Of a stretch of DNA of 64,000 bases, positions 1 to 9,066 are shown piece by piece. The position numbers and the translations under genes are program-made. The notes under the pieces are model-generated. The model had not been told where the DNA came from and did no database searches. It worked only from the letters and a program-made list of their open reading frames with translations. Source of the DNA: Antarctobacter aquimaris (GTDB lineage: Bacteria > Pseudomonadota > Alphaproteobacteria > Rhodobacterales > Rhodobacteraceae); assembly GCF_900184945.1 (NCBI RefSeq), contig NZ_FXYF01000011.1, forward strand, positions 102,001-166,000, in the 5' to 3' direction. The first letter of the stretch is position 1, and every line of letters begins with the position of its first letter.

Positions 1-278
1 CGCAGGTCGGTCTCGGCGGCGGTGCTCTTGGTCAGGTGGCGCAGCATCTGGCTGGCGTTGGCGATGTAGTCGGGGGTGATGGCCGCGGTCTCGCGCGAGA
101 TCATGTCGCTGATCACGTAGTTGGCCTTCTGGTTCACGGCCTGCTGGCGGAAGGCGTCGAAGTAGGTCCAGCCGACACCGAATATGAACAGCAGCGCGGG
201 AAAGACGATGATCGCCTCGACGTTGACGTGGCCGCGGGTGTCGCGTGTGAAGGTCCTGAACATGGCAGCGATGGACAT
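1..278 (-). CDS. TadE-like pseudopilin protein, partial (3' end lies outside the window)
   Basis: This is the N-terminal part of a TadE/TadF-like envelope protein. It starts at an ATG at 278 preceded on the minus strand by an AGGAGCG ribosome binding site. It begins MSIAAMFRTFTRDTRGHVNV, followed by a glutamate (the pseudopilin-type E) and a hydrophobic segment at about residues 23-38. It closely resembles the protein at 9067-9627: both share the DTRG(H/N) box, a DAFR motif after the membrane segment, and an ISD-ISRET motif. It follows the TadE gene 290-823 by 11 bases and is probably the third gene of a minus-strand operon. TadE/F family proteins are minor pseudopilins of Flp/Tad pili; the exact role here is inferred. 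Confidence 0.8.
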   Translation of the reverse strand, partial: MSIAAMFRTFTRDTRGHVNVEAIIVFPALLFIFGVGWTYFDAFRQQAVNQKANYVISDMISRETAAITPDYIANASQMLRHLTKSTAAETDL

Positions 279-289
279 CTGAGCGCTCC

Positions 290-823
290 TTAGCTGGGCT
301 CGAAGACGAAGGCGGAGGTCGACACGATGGCGGTATAGCCTTCGGCGTCCTTGGGCAGGCTGGCGTTCAGCGTCGCGGCCGGGGTCAGTGGCCGGAACTT
401 GTAGCAGGCGCGCAGGAACATCAGCTGGCCGCCGCCGCCGTGGCGAAAGGTCCGCTGCGGGGTCGCCGCCTGGCTGATGTCGGCGCAGTCGGCCGATTGC
501 GGCGGCGCGGTGTAGTTGCGCATGTCCAGCGGGATCATCTCGAGGTGCAGCGTCTGCATGCAGCCCGGCAGCACGGTGGTCTTGGCGCAGATATTGGCCT
601 TGAGCGCGTCGTGCGTGGGGTTGGTGACGCCGATCTTGACCTCGCGCACCGCCTGGTCGAGCGCACGCTCGAGCTGGACGCTGCGGACGGTGATTGTGCC
701 GACCTCGATGGAGGAGACGATGATCGCCACGAAGAGCGGCACCCAGAGGGCGAAGGCGACGACCGCGGTGCCATCTTCCTCGGCGCGGAAGCGACGCAGG
801 GTCTTGAGGGACGAACGGATCAT
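290..823 (-). CDS. TadE-like pilus assembly protein
   Basis: A 177-residue protein with a short basic cytoplasmic N-terminus, a RAEEDGTAVVAFAL box and one membrane helix at about residues 19-40. This is the usual TadE layout, in which a pseudopilin-like segment precedes a periplasmic domain. The periplasmic part contains several cysteines. Its start codon overlaps the stop of the upstream vWA gene (ATGA at 820-823), so the two are translationally coupled. The paralogue at 8525-9061 has the same length, the same position after a vWA gene, and a shared C-terminal pattern (LRACYKF / LRACLKY, then ATSAFV.EP). It is probably a minor pseudopilin or adhesion accessory factor. The prepilin peptidase, ATPase and secretin genes of a Tad system are not in this window. 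Confidence 0.85.
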   Translation of the reverse strand: MIRSSLKTLRRFRAEEDGTAVVAFALWVPLFVAIIVSSIEVGTITVRSVQLERALDQAVREVKIGVTNPTHDALKANICAKTTVLPGCMQTLHLEMIPLDMRNYTAPPQSADCADISQAATPQRTFRHGGGGQLMFLRACYKFRPLTPAATLNASLPKDAEGYTAIVSTSAFVFEPS

Positions 824-2466
824 TGGGTCAGCCTCAGTTGGGTGATGGTGTTGGCGATGGAGGCAAAGGTCTCGGTCAGATCGGCGCCTTGCACGTCGAA
901 GAAATGGGCCGGCGAGGAGGCGCAGTTGCTCATGGCGTCCAGGCCGCGCTGGGGTGCCTCGAAGCCGATGGCGAAGACCACGACACCCTGGGCCTTGGCG
1001 GCATCGCAGATCGCCTCGAGCCGGCTGTCGGCCTGGTCGGGGCCGGCAATGGACGTGTAGGCATAGTAGATGTCGGAGTACTCGGCGTAGGTCACGTAGC
1101 CGTCGTTGTAGGGCCGCGAGTAGAATTTCGAGCCGACAGCCCGGGTGCCGAAGCGGGCGAACAGCTCGGCGTTGGCCATGCGGCGTGCGCTGGCATCGCC
1201 GTCGGGCGTGTTGCGGTAGCGGTAGCTCGCCGAAGAACTGTCGAAACGCGGCCAGTACCAGACATCCGGGGTGGTTCCGGGGTTGTCACGCACCAGCACG
1301 GAAAAGCGGTCATCGGTGAGCGAGGCGGTGCCGCGATCGTCGATCCAGACGTTGGAGTTGCCGAACTTGTACTGCGCCTTAAGATCGTACTGGGTGGTAT
1401 TTTCGCCGTCGGTCATGACCACGATGTACTTGCTGGTCTCGGGGTCCGAGTAGTCGGCAGGGCGTGCGGCGAACTGCGACTCGACCAGGCCGTCATAGGC
1501 CATGTCCGAGATCGCCGGGCGTGCCGCCGGGTCAAGTAGGGCGGTGCCCCATTTCACGCCGAGATCGATGGCGGTGTTGCCGCCAGAGTTGAGTGCGTCA
1601 ATGTGTGCCTTGAGTTGCGCGGCGTCCGAACTGTGCGCCAGAACCGCGCCAGTCGCGCCGGTATAGCACCAGGGGCTGGGGATCTGGGTGGTATTCACGT
1701 TCGTGCTGTTGAGGTCGAAATGGGCCAGTCGGGTCAACGTCTGATCTGGGGTGATGCCCGTCTGGTCAAAGTCGGAGGGCTGGAAGATCACGCAGCTCGA
1801 ATAGTTGTGCACTGTGTCCAGCGTGAAATAGCTGGCGGCAACAGGCCCCAGGTTCACGTTCGCGTTGTACGGCACAATGGAGATCGTTGTCAGCGCGTCG
1901 CTGTCCGGCGGCATCAGGATGTCGACGAAATCGCGGGCAGCGCTGCGCATGTGCACGATCTTGTTGTTCCAGCCCATCGAGCCGGAGATGTCGAGCACCA
2001 TCGAGATCTCGACGTTGGCGGTGGCATGTTCGGCGGCGGCCAGGCCGTAGGCGTCCAGCGTGTCGACGCCGATCAGCGACATGAAGTCTGAGGGGATTGT
2101 CGAGTGCCCGCTCGCGGTCACCCGCTTGGCGGTCAGCGACTGGTCGACCTGCACATCGGTCAGCGCGTCGGACAGGCCCATGGCGGCAAAGTACTGGGCC
2201 ACCACCTGCTGGGGGTCCCCGGCGTTCTTGATGTCAGCGGCGGCCAGCACCGCGCGGTCCAGTGTGTTCTGCACCTTGGTACGGCGCAGTTCGGCCTGCA
2301 TCATGTCGACACCGACACCGCCAAAGACCATCATCACCAGCGATCCGACGATCGCCAGGTAGGACATGTTGCCAGACCGGTCCGTCCAGAAGGCCCGCAG
2401 ATGCGAGGCCGCGGTCGACACGGCGCGGGGTGCGGACAGCGCCGCAGGGCTTGTCATCGTCTTCAT
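820..2466 (-). CDS. TadG-like protein with von Willebrand factor A domain
   Basis: A 548-residue membrane-anchored protein. It has a TadG N-terminal segment (FWTDRSGNMSYLAIVGS, membrane helix about 34-55, then a conserved QNTLDRAVLAAAD stretch). A vWA domain begins near residue 155. The MIDAS metal-binding motif DISGS is at 159-163 and a second metal-site MTDGE lies in the distal half of the domain. The C-terminus ends FFDVQGADLTETFASIA...LRL. TadG proteins are linked to Flp/Tad pili, and vWA domains usually bind protein or matrix ligands through a divalent cation. It is the first gene of a three-gene minus-strand operon and is paralogous to the two plus-strand TadG genes at 4512 and 6585. 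A GGTTGG/CCAACC hairpin (2496-2512) lies in its leader. Confidence 0.88.
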   Translation of the reverse strand: MKTMTSPAALSAPRAVSTAASHLRAFWTDRSGNMSYLAIVGSLVMMVFGGVGVDMMQAELRRTKVQNTLDRAVLAAADIKNAGDPQQVVAQYFAAMGLSDALTDVQVDQSLTAKRVTASGHSTIPSDFMSLIGVDTLDAYGLAAAEHATANVEISMVLDISGSMGWNNKIVHMRSAARDFVDILMPPDSDALTTISIVPYNANVNLGPVAASYFTLDTVHNYSSCVIFQPSDFDQTGITPDQTLTRLAHFDLNSTNVNTTQIPSPWCYTGATGAVLAHSSDAAQLKAHIDALNSGGNTAIDLGVKWGTALLDPAARPAISDMAYDGLVESQFAARPADYSDPETSKYIVVMTDGENTTQYDLKAQYKFGNSNVWIDDRGTASLTDDRFSVLVRDNPGTTPDVWYWPRFDSSSASYRYRNTPDGDASARRMANAELFARFGTRAVGSKFYSRPYNDGYVTYAEYSDIYYAYTSIAGPDQADSRLEAICDAAKAQGVVVFAIGFEAPQRGLDAMSNCASSPAHFFDVQGADLTETFASIANTITQLRLTQ

Positions 2467-2799
2467 AAACTTGGCACCTTTCTTCCGGACTTCCGGGTTG
2501 GCCCCCCCAACCGGAACCGGTGCAGTTTGATGACAATTTTATGCCATTTCATGATGGCGGAATTGCGGCGGGCGAGGGCACATTTCAACGGGTCAGGCGG
2601 CGTCAACCGGAACAGTCGGCAGGTGCGGAGGGGTTTGTTTCCCGGGGTGGCACGTTTTCCGCATCCGACCGTGTGCGGCCCCGCGCGGCCTGCCCTGATT
2701 CTGACAAAACCGGGGTTGGGAGCCTGGTGCGGCCGCGTTAGGCTGCCCGCGACGGTCCGGTTCGAGCGGGCCGTCGCGCCCCAGAAAGGGAGATCCCAG
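2467..2799. other. Divergent intergenic region between tadG-like gene and gdh
   Basis: This 333-base region separates the minus-strand TadG operon from the plus-strand dehydrogenase, so it should hold two promoters. It contains a C-rich hairpin at 2496-2512 near the tadG start. An AT-richer patch around 2520-2560 is the most promoter-like stretch. A GCGACGG/CCGTCGC inverted repeat lies at 2749-2777, just before the gdh ribosome binding site. No convincing gene was seen here. Confidence 0.6.
2749..2777 (+). promoter_or_regulatory. Leader hairpin upstream of glutamate dehydrogenase
   Basis: GCGACGG (2749-2755) pairs with CCGTCGC (2771-2777) across a 15-base loop. It ends about ten bases before the GGGAG ribosome binding site (2788-2793 region). 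It may act as a leader structure or mRNA stabiliser. No riboswitch family was recognised. Confidence 0.35.
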
Positions 2800-4254
2800 A
2801 TGACTCTGTCCAAGCCCAATCCCGTCGTGCCGCAGAACGAGCCGACGTTCCGCCAGTCGGTCGACCTGATGTACAACCGGGCGGTGGCGCTGATGGACCT
2901 GCCACCGGGGTTGGAGGAAAAGATCAGGGTCTGCAACGCCACCTACACGGTCCGTTTCGGCGTGCGGCTGCGGGGCAAGATCCAGACCTTTACCGGCTAC
3001 CGGTCGGTGCATTCCGAACACATGGAACCGGTCAAGGGCGGCATCCGCTACGCCACCTCGGTCAACCAAGACGAGGTCGAGGCGCTGGCCGCGCTGATGA
3101 CCTACAAATGCGCGCTGGTCGAGGCGCCGTTTGGCGGATCCAAGGGCGGGCTCCGCATCGACCCGCGTCAGTACGATGAGCAGGAACTGGAGCAGATCAC
3201 CCGCCGTTTTGCCTATGAGCTGATCAAGCGCGACCTGATCCATCCCAGCCAGAACGTGCCGGCCCCCGACATGGGTACCTCCGAGCGCGAGATGGCCTGG
3301 ATCGCCGACCAGTACGCGCGGATGAACACCACCGACATCAACGCACGCGCCTGCGTGACCGGCAAGCCGACCACCTTTGGCGGCATCCAGGGCCGGACCG
3401 AGGCGACCGGGCGCGGCGTGCAGTACGCCCTGCGCGAGTTCTTTCGCCACCCCGAGGACGTCATGAAGGCGGGCCTGTCGGGCACGCTGGACGGCAAGCG
3501 GATCATCGTGCAGGGGCTGGGCAATGTCGGCTACCACGCGGCAAAGTTCCTTCAGGAAGAGGACGGCGCGCGGATCACCGGCATCATCGAGCGCGACGGC
3601 GCGCTGGTCGATCCGAAAGGGCTGCCTGTGGAGGAGGTGCGCAACTGGATCATGCGGCATGGCGGCGTCACCGGCTATCCCGGCGCCACTCACGTGGCCG
3701 AGGGCGCAACAGTGCTGGAGCAGGACTGCGACATCCTCATCCCGGCGGCGCTGGAGGGCGTCATCAACCTGTCGAACGCCCGCGCCATCAGGGCGCCGCT
3801 GATCGTGGAAGCCGCCAACGGGCCGATCACCGCCGGGGCGGACGACATCCTGCGGGCGCGCGGCACGGTGATCCTGCCGGACATGTACGCCAATGCCGGC
3901 GGCGTGACGGTGTCCTATTTCGAATGGGTCAAGAACCTCAGCCACATCCGCTTTGGCCGGATGCAGCGGCGGCAGGAAGAGGCCCGCCACCTGCTGATCG
4001 TGCAGGAGCTGGAGCGGCTGTCGGCGGACGAGAACCTGGGCTGGACGCTGTCGCCCGACTTCAAGGCGCGCTACCTGCGCGGCGCGGACGAGCTGGAACT
4101 GGTGCGCTCGGGGCTCGATGACACGATGCGCACGGCGTATCAGTCGATGCGCGAGGTCTGGCATGACCGCGAGGACGTGACCGACCTGCGCACCGCCGCC
4201 TTTATCGTGGCGATCGGCCGGGTGGCGGCCAGCTATCGCGCCAAGGGGTTGTGA
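2800..4254 (+). CDS. gdhA: Glu/Leu/Phe/Val dehydrogenase (glutamate dehydrogenase family)
   Basis: A 484-residue amino-acid dehydrogenase, which reversibly deaminates glutamate to 2-oxoglutarate with NAD(P). The N-terminal dimerisation/catalytic domain contains KGGIRYATSV and the catalytic-lysine region APFGGSKGGL, followed by NVPAPDMGT. The Rossmann domain carries the dinucleotide motif VQGLGNVGYHAA. The late segment LPDMYANAGGVTVSYFEW is typical of the family. The ATG at 2800 was chosen because a GGGAG box lies about 7 bases upstream; the open frame extends further upstream without family similarity. It sits alone between two inverted TadG/TadE modules and looks functionally unrelated to them. 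Glutamate is the likely substrate, but a close relative such as leucine dehydrogenase cannot be excluded by reading alone. Confidence 0.92.
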   Translation: MTLSKPNPVVPQNEPTFRQSVDLMYNRAVALMDLPPGLEEKIRVCNATYTVRFGVRLRGKIQTFTGYRSVHSEHMEPVKGGIRYATSVNQDEVEALAALMTYKCALVEAPFGGSKGGLRIDPRQYDEQELEQITRRFAYELIKRDLIHPSQNVPAPDMGTSEREMAWIADQYARMNTTDINARACVTGKPTTFGGIQGRTEATGRGVQYALREFFRHPEDVMKAGLSGTLDGKRIIVQGLGNVGYHAAKFLQEEDGARITGIIERDGALVDPKGLPVEEVRNWIMRHGGVTGYPGATHVAEGATVLEQDCDILIPAALEGVINLSNARAIRAPLIVEAANGPITAGADDILRARGTVILPDMYANAGGVTVSYFEWVKNLSHIRFGRMQRRQEEARHLLIVQELERLSADENLGWTLSPDFKARYLRGADELELVRSGLDDTMRTAYQSMREVWHDREDVTDLRTAAFIVAIGRVAASYRAKGL

Positions 4255-4440
4255 CCCGGCAGGCCTGATCGACCAGCGCGCGCGCCTCTTGCGGCACATC
4301 GCCCACGGCGGCCCGCGCACCCAGGATGCCCGGGTGTGCGCGGATCGGACCGCGCCTGTGGGGCGATCCGGCACCCCGTTCAACTTGCCGAAAATCGGCG
4401 GCTTTCGTCACTCTTCCGCCGCATTTCCGGCCGGAGGGTT

Positions 4441-4460
4441 GACCGAATCTTACCCGAAAA
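4441..4460 (+). promoter_or_regulatory. Conserved motif upstream of first plus-strand tadG paralogue
   Basis: The segment GACCGAATCTTACCCGAAAA resembles ACGAAACCTATCCGAAAGTA at 6441-6460, upstream of the next paralogue. Both fit a CGAA-n-C-n-TA-n-CCGAAA pattern. It may be a shared operator or promoter element, or a leftover of the gene duplication. Confidence 0.35.
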
Positions 4461-4511
4461 AAGCTCCTGTTCGGCCGCAAATGCCAGGCGCGGCGAAACC
4501 GGAGAAACAAG

Positions 4512-6416
4512 ATGGCCCGATTTCCAATCTTCCGCCGCTCGACCTCGTCGCAGGCAATTTCCGCTGCACAGCGTTTTGCCCGGGACGAGGCGGGGAACGT
4601 CACGATCTACTCGGTCTACATCACGCTGCTCGTGCTCACGATCTCGGGGGCCTCGGTCGACCTGATGCGGCAGGAGGCATCGCGCACCCGGCTCCAGACG
4701 ACACTGGACCGCGCCGTGCTGGCCGCCGCCGATCTCGACCAATCCCAGGACCCGCAGGCCGTGGTGACCGACTACGTCGCCAAGGCCGGGCTGGACAGCT
4801 ACGTCACCTCGGTCGATGTCCAGATGGGGCTGAACGAACGCACGGTCAGCGCCGATGCCCACAGCAGCCTGTCGACGATCTTCCTCAAGATGTCGGGACA
4901 TGACATGCTGCCGGCCAACGCGCTGGCCACCGCCGAAGAACGCATCGCCAACGTCGAAATCAGCCTCGTGCTCGATATCTCGGGGTCGATGCGGTTCAAC
5001 AACCGGCTGGAAAACCTCAAGCCTGCTGCCAAGGCCTTTGTGGAAAAGGTCATGTCCGACGGCACCGACAGCGTCACCACGCTGAACCTGATCCCCTTCG
5101 CCGGGCAGGTGAACCCCGGTGACATCATGTTCGACTACTTCCTGGGCAAGCGGCCCAAGATCAAGGGCAACAACGGCTGGGGCAACGGTGACCAGGACGC
5201 GCCCGGCAATTCTCTTTGCAACAACAACGCCGAGAACTACGACGAGGGCCTCGCCGATCCGTCCTGCGCGGATGGCACCAACGGCGCCGCGTCGGGGTTC
5301 TTTGCTGCCTGGCCGCAGGCGATCTCCAACATCGTGGTCTACTTCGACACCGATGGCGACGACGCCTACGACGTGGCGCACAAGATCCAGAGCTTCCCCG
5401 AAACCGCCTCGCGCGATGTCGACGACTTTTTCAAGGGCGCCGTGGCCTACATGATCGCCCAGGACAGCCGCCTGACGAATTTCGACCAGTTCCTCGGCAT
5501 CTCGATCAAGGGCGGCAACGAGAAGAACCGCTATTTCCAGGTCAAGGGCAACCTCAACGGTGCCACCTCGGACCAGGGGCCGACCAAGAACACCGGCAAG
5601 ATCCCCGGCAGCACCTATTCCTACAACCAGATCGACTATGTTGCCTGGGAAGCGGCCTATGCCGGCCCCGTCGCCGAAGAGGTCGCGCCCGCGGTCAACG
5701 TCAACTTGCCCGGCACCTGCATCGAGGTCGACAATTTCGAGTTCGCCAATTCGATGCTGCCGGTCTCGGACGAGTATGTGCCGATCTTTCACCACTGGGC
5801 GATCGACCGCAGCGTGATGGACTGGGGTTGGTGCCCCGGCCAGCAGATGGCGGTGCAGTATTACTCTGCCGATCCGGTCCACCTGTCGCAGTTCATCGAC
5901 GACATCCGGATGCACGACGGCACCGGTGCGCAGGTCGGGATGAAATACGCCCTGGCGCTGCTGGACCCGACAACGCGGGACGCAGTCAGCCACATGATCG
6001 ACGCCGGTCTGATCGAAGCCCGCTTCGAAGGTCGCCCGATCGACTGGAACGACCCGGAGACAGAGAAATACATCGTCATCATGACCGACGGTCAGGTGAC
6101 CGACCAGTTCCGCCCGACCGATCCCGACGCGCCGATCAATGCGGAGGTCGAGCTGTTGGAACAGGGCTCCGGGAACTACACTGTGCGCACCGCGCGGTCC
6201 GTGAACCTCGGCAACCTTTACCAGCAGTGCGATCTGGCGCGGGAACGGGGCGTCACCGTCTTTACCATCGCCTTCGAGACGACAGCCACTGCCGCCGAGG
6301 AAATGCGCCTCTGCGCCTCCTCCGACAGCCACTTCTTCCACGTGCAGGGCGGCGAGATCTTCGACGCCTTCGACAGCATCGCGCGGCAGATCAATAACCT
6401 GAGGCTGATCCAATGA
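4512..6416 (+). CDS. TadG-like protein with von Willebrand factor A domain
   Basis: A 634-residue paralogue of the proteins at 820-2466 and 6585-8528. The N-terminus is basic, followed by ARDEAGNVTIYSV, a membrane helix at about 31-48, and the shared (T)LDRAVLAAADLDQ box. The vWA MIDAS motif DISGS is at 155-159, and YIVIMTDGQVTDQF lies distally. Compared with the minus-strand paralogue there is a long insertion between these motifs, including NNGWGNGDQDAPG and a CNNNAENYDEGLADPSC loop with two cysteines. The start has a GGAGAAA ribosome binding site at 4501-4507. It is separated from the next vWA gene by 168 bases, so the two may be transcribed together or separately. It probably binds a ligand or a pilus component at the cell surface; that is inferred. 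Confidence 0.88.
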   Translation: MARFPIFRRSTSSQAISAAQRFARDEAGNVTIYSVYITLLVLTISGASVDLMRQEASRTRLQTTLDRAVLAAADLDQSQDPQAVVTDYVAKAGLDSYVTSVDVQMGLNERTVSADAHSSLSTIFLKMSGHDMLPANALATAEERIANVEISLVLDISGSMRFNNRLENLKPAAKAFVEKVMSDGTDSVTTLNLIPFAGQVNPGDIMFDYFLGKRPKIKGNNGWGNGDQDAPGNSLCNNNAENYDEGLADPSCADGTNGAASGFFAAWPQAISNIVVYFDTDGDDAYDVAHKIQSFPETASRDVDDFFKGAVAYMIAQDSRLTNFDQFLGISIKGGNEKNRYFQVKGNLNGATSDQGPTKNTGKIPGSTYSYNQIDYVAWEAAYAGPVAEEVAPAVNVNLPGTCIEVDNFEFANSMLPVSDEYVPIFHHWAIDRSVMDWGWCPGQQMAVQYYSADPVHLSQFIDDIRMHDGTGAQVGMKYALALLDPTTRDAVSHMIDAGLIEARFEGRPIDWNDPETEKYIVIMTDGQVTDQFRPTDPDAPINAEVELLEQGSGNYTVRTARSVNLGNLYQQCDLARERGVTVFTIAFETTATAAEEMRLCASSDSHFFHVQGGEIFDAFDSIARQINNLRLIQ

Positions 6417-6440
6417 GCAGCCTTTCAGGAACCTTCCTTA

Positions 6441-6460
6441 ACGAAACCTATCCGAAAGTA
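6441..6460 (+). promoter_or_regulatory. Conserved motif upstream of second plus-strand tadG paralogue
   Basis: ACGAAACCTATCCGAAAGTA matches the upstream motif at 4441-4460 in sequence and in relative position to the downstream gene (about 70 bases from 4460 to 4512 and 125 bases from 6460 to 6585, so spacing is only loosely kept). A regulatory role is speculative. Confidence 0.3.
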
Positions 6461-6584
6461 TGCCCTGACTCGTTAAAATTCACGGTTTTGTACCGGGTTG
6501 TGCCAGATTGCGCCCCATTCCCGGCTCAATTCCTAACCATTCCTTACTCTCGCCAGAGTGGCAATACGCTGCGGGAGAAAGACC

Positions 6585-8528
6585 TTGGAACACAGAAACT
6601 ATTCATGGGGGACTGCCCGCCGATTCTGGGTGCGGCAGGACGGAAACATAACGATCTTCGGGGTGTTCATGACCCTGTTGATCCTGGTTGTTACCGGTGC
6701 GGCGGTGGACATCATGAGATATGAGTCCCAACGCGCCCTGCTTCAGACAAGCATGGACCGCGCCGTACTTGCTGCGGCCGATCTCGACCAGGACATGGCC
6801 CCGGAGGCCGTGGTCAACGACTACCTCGCCAAAGCCGGTCTCGGCGATGCGCTGGCCGGTGTCGCGGTTGAAAAAGGGCTGAATTTCAGCACGGTGTCGG
6901 CCTGGGGCGAGACTACGATGCCCACGCTTTTCCTGCGGATGAGCGGCTACGACACCATGTCGCCGCCCGCGCTTGCGACCGCCGAGGAAAAGATCGCCAA
7001 CGTGGAGATCAGCCTCGTGCTCGACATCTCGGGATCGATGCGCTTCAACGACCGTATCGGCAAGCTCAAGCCGGCGGCGCAGAACTTCGTTTCGAAAGTG
7101 ATGGCCGAGGAAACGAATGGCATCACCACGCTCAATCTCGTCCCCTTCGCCGGAAGTGTGAACCCGGGCGACTCGCTTTTCGACTACATGCGCGGTGTGC
7201 GTCCCAAGCTGAACCAGAACAACGGCTGGGGCAACGGCGACCAGGATGCACCGGGCTACTCGCTGTGCAACAACAACGCCGAGAACCACGACGAAGGCCT
7301 GGCCGATCCGTCCTGTTCCGATGGCAGCGCCACAACCACGACGACCACCACAAGTGGACCGCCGGTTGGCGGATACTTCGAACCCTGGGGTCAGGCGATC
7401 TCGAACATCGTGATCTACTTCGACACGGACGACGACGACATCTACGACGTTGCCCACAAGATCGAGGATTTCCCGGAAAGCGCCTCGCGCGATGTGGATG
7501 ACTTCTACAAGGGCGCCGTGGCCTACATGATCGCCCAGGACAGCAAGCTGACCAACCCGAACCAGTTCCTCGGGATTTCCATCAAGGGCGGCAAGCAGCA
7601 GACGCGTTACTTCCAGGTCAAGGGCGACAAGACTGGCCCGGCCTCGGACCTTGGCCCGACCAAGAACAACGGCAAGATCCCGGGCAAAACGTACCGCTAC
7701 AACCAGATCGACTACGTGCTCTGGTCGACGTCCTACGTCGCGCCGATACCCGAGCAGGTGGATGACCCGACCTCGGAAGACCCGAACAAGAAAGTGAACG
7801 GCCCGACCAACATCAACATGCCGTCCTCCTGCGTCGAGATCGCCAACAACGAGTTCGACACCACCGCTTTGCCCACGTCCAAAGACTATATCCCCCACTT
7901 CCATTTCTGGCCGTACGACGCGCCGACAATGGACTGGGGTTGGTGCCCAAGCGAGGAGTCGACCGTTCAGTACTACTCGTCGAACAAGGACATGCTGATC
8001 AACTACATTGCCCAGATGCGCCTGCATGACGGCACGGGCACGCAGTACGGCATGAAATATGGCCTGGCGCTGCTGGACCCGGTCAACCGCGACGAGGTGA
8101 GCTACCTGATCCAGGAAGGCATCGTCGACCCGCGCTTCGAAGGACGGCCAATTGATTGGCATGATCCGGAGACCGAGAAGTACATCGTCATCATGACCGA
8201 CGGCAACACCACGGACCAGTTCCGTCCCAACAAGCCGAAAGATGCCATCAACGGCGCGGTGGAACTGCAGGTGCAGGGTTCGGGAAGCTACTACACCATG
8301 TCGGCGCAGAGCAACAACGTCTCTAACCTGATGAAGCAGTGCAACCTGGCGCGTCAGCGCGGGGTGACGGTCTTCACCATCGCCTTCGAGACCAGCGCCA
8401 GCGCCTCTGCCGAAATCGGCGCCTGCGCATCGTCGGCCAGCCACCACTTCCATGTCCAGGGTGACGAGATCTACGACACCTTCGACACCATCGCGCGCCA
8501 GATCAACAACCTGAGGCTGATCCAATGA
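6585..8528 (+). CDS. TadG-like protein with von Willebrand factor A domain
   Basis: About 647 residues, nearly colinear with the upstream paralogue. Shared elements include QDGNITIFGVF plus a membrane helix (about 20-40), MDRAVLAAADLDQ, MIDAS DISGS at 147-151, NNGWGNGDQDAPGYSLCNNNAEN, and IVIMTDGNTTDQF. It differs by a threonine-rich run (seven T in a row) near the cysteine loop and by a short insertion in the middle. The TTG at 6585 was chosen because a GGGAG box lies 8 bases upstream (6572-6576). A GTG at 6558 in the same frame would add nine residues but lacks a clear ribosome binding site. The stop overlaps the start of the next TadE gene (ATGA at 8525-8528). Confidence 0.87.
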   Translation: MEHRNYSWGTARRFWVRQDGNITIFGVFMTLLILVVTGAAVDIMRYESQRALLQTSMDRAVLAAADLDQDMAPEAVVNDYLAKAGLGDALAGVAVEKGLNFSTVSAWGETTMPTLFLRMSGYDTMSPPALATAEEKIANVEISLVLDISGSMRFNDRIGKLKPAAQNFVSKVMAEETNGITTLNLVPFAGSVNPGDSLFDYMRGVRPKLNQNNGWGNGDQDAPGYSLCNNNAENHDEGLADPSCSDGSATTTTTTTSGPPVGGYFEPWGQAISNIVIYFDTDDDDIYDVAHKIEDFPESASRDVDDFYKGAVAYMIAQDSKLTNPNQFLGISIKGGKQQTRYFQVKGDKTGPASDLGPTKNNGKIPGKTYRYNQIDYVLWSTSYVAPIPEQVDDPTSEDPNKKVNGPTNINMPSSCVEIANNEFDTTALPTSKDYIPHFHFWPYDAPTMDWGWCPSEESTVQYYSSNKDMLINYIAQMRLHDGTGTQYGMKYGLALLDPVNRDEVSYLIQEGIVDPRFEGRPIDWHDPETEKYIVIMTDGNTTDQFRPNKPKDAINGAVELQVQGSGSYYTMSAQSNNVSNLMKQCNLARQRGVTVFTIAFETSASASAEIGACASSASHHFHVQGDEIYDTFDTIARQINNLRLIQ

Positions 8529-9061
8529 CCCATCGTCTTAAGAATGTGTTGAACAGGTTCCGCAAGGATGAGGACGGTTCCAGCACAATCGAATTCTCGC
8601 TGTACTTCACCGTCTTCTTCTTCATCCTCGCGGCATCTGTCGAGATGGGGTACATGAACCTCCGACATGCGCTTCTGGAGCGTGGCCTTGACCTGGCCAC
8701 GCGGGAAATCCGGCTCAACACCGGCAACATTCCCACCTACGAGGAAGTGCGGGCCAAGATCTGCGACGAGGCCGTGATCGTCGACAACTGTGCCGCGAAC
8801 CTGAGGCTGGAGATGGTCGAGGTGGACCCGCGCAACTTTGCCGCGATCCCGCCGACCGCCGATTGTCAGAACGCCGAGGAAGAGCCGCACCCGGTGCGCA
8901 ACTTCAACCCCGGCCTCGACAACCAGCTGATGCTGATGCGCGCCTGCCTGAAGTACAAGCCTGCCATGCCGGGCACCTCCTTTGGCATGGCTCTGCAAAA
9001 GGACGAGCAGGGCTTCACCCAGATGGTCGCCACGTCGGCCTTCGTCCAGGAACCGAGGTAA
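8525..9061 (+). CDS. TadE-like pilus assembly protein
   Basis: A 178-residue single-pass membrane protein of the TadE type. The N-terminus is RFRKDEDGSSTIEFSLYF, with the glutamate followed by a hydrophobic helix at about 20-40 and then a periplasmic domain with cysteines. It is translationally coupled to the vWA gene upstream by an ATGA overlap. It pairs with the minus-strand protein at 290-823 in length and C-terminal motif, so the whole vWA-TadE-TadE order is repeated. Likely a minor pseudopilin that works with the TadG proteins; the rest of the Tad secretion apparatus is not encoded here. Confidence 0.86.
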   Translation: MTHRLKNVLNRFRKDEDGSSTIEFSLYFTVFFFILAASVEMGYMNLRHALLERGLDLATREIRLNTGNIPTYEEVRAKICDEAVIVDNCAANLRLEMVEVDPRNFAAIPPTADCQNAEEEPHPVRNFNPGLDNQLMLMRACLKYKPAMPGTSFGMALQKDEQGFTQMVATSAFVQEPR

Positions 9062-9066
9062 TCGCC

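Noticed and set aside
2593..4383. Minus-strand frame of 596 codons opposite gdh
   Set aside because: Shadow of a well-supported dehydrogenase with no recognisable protein features.
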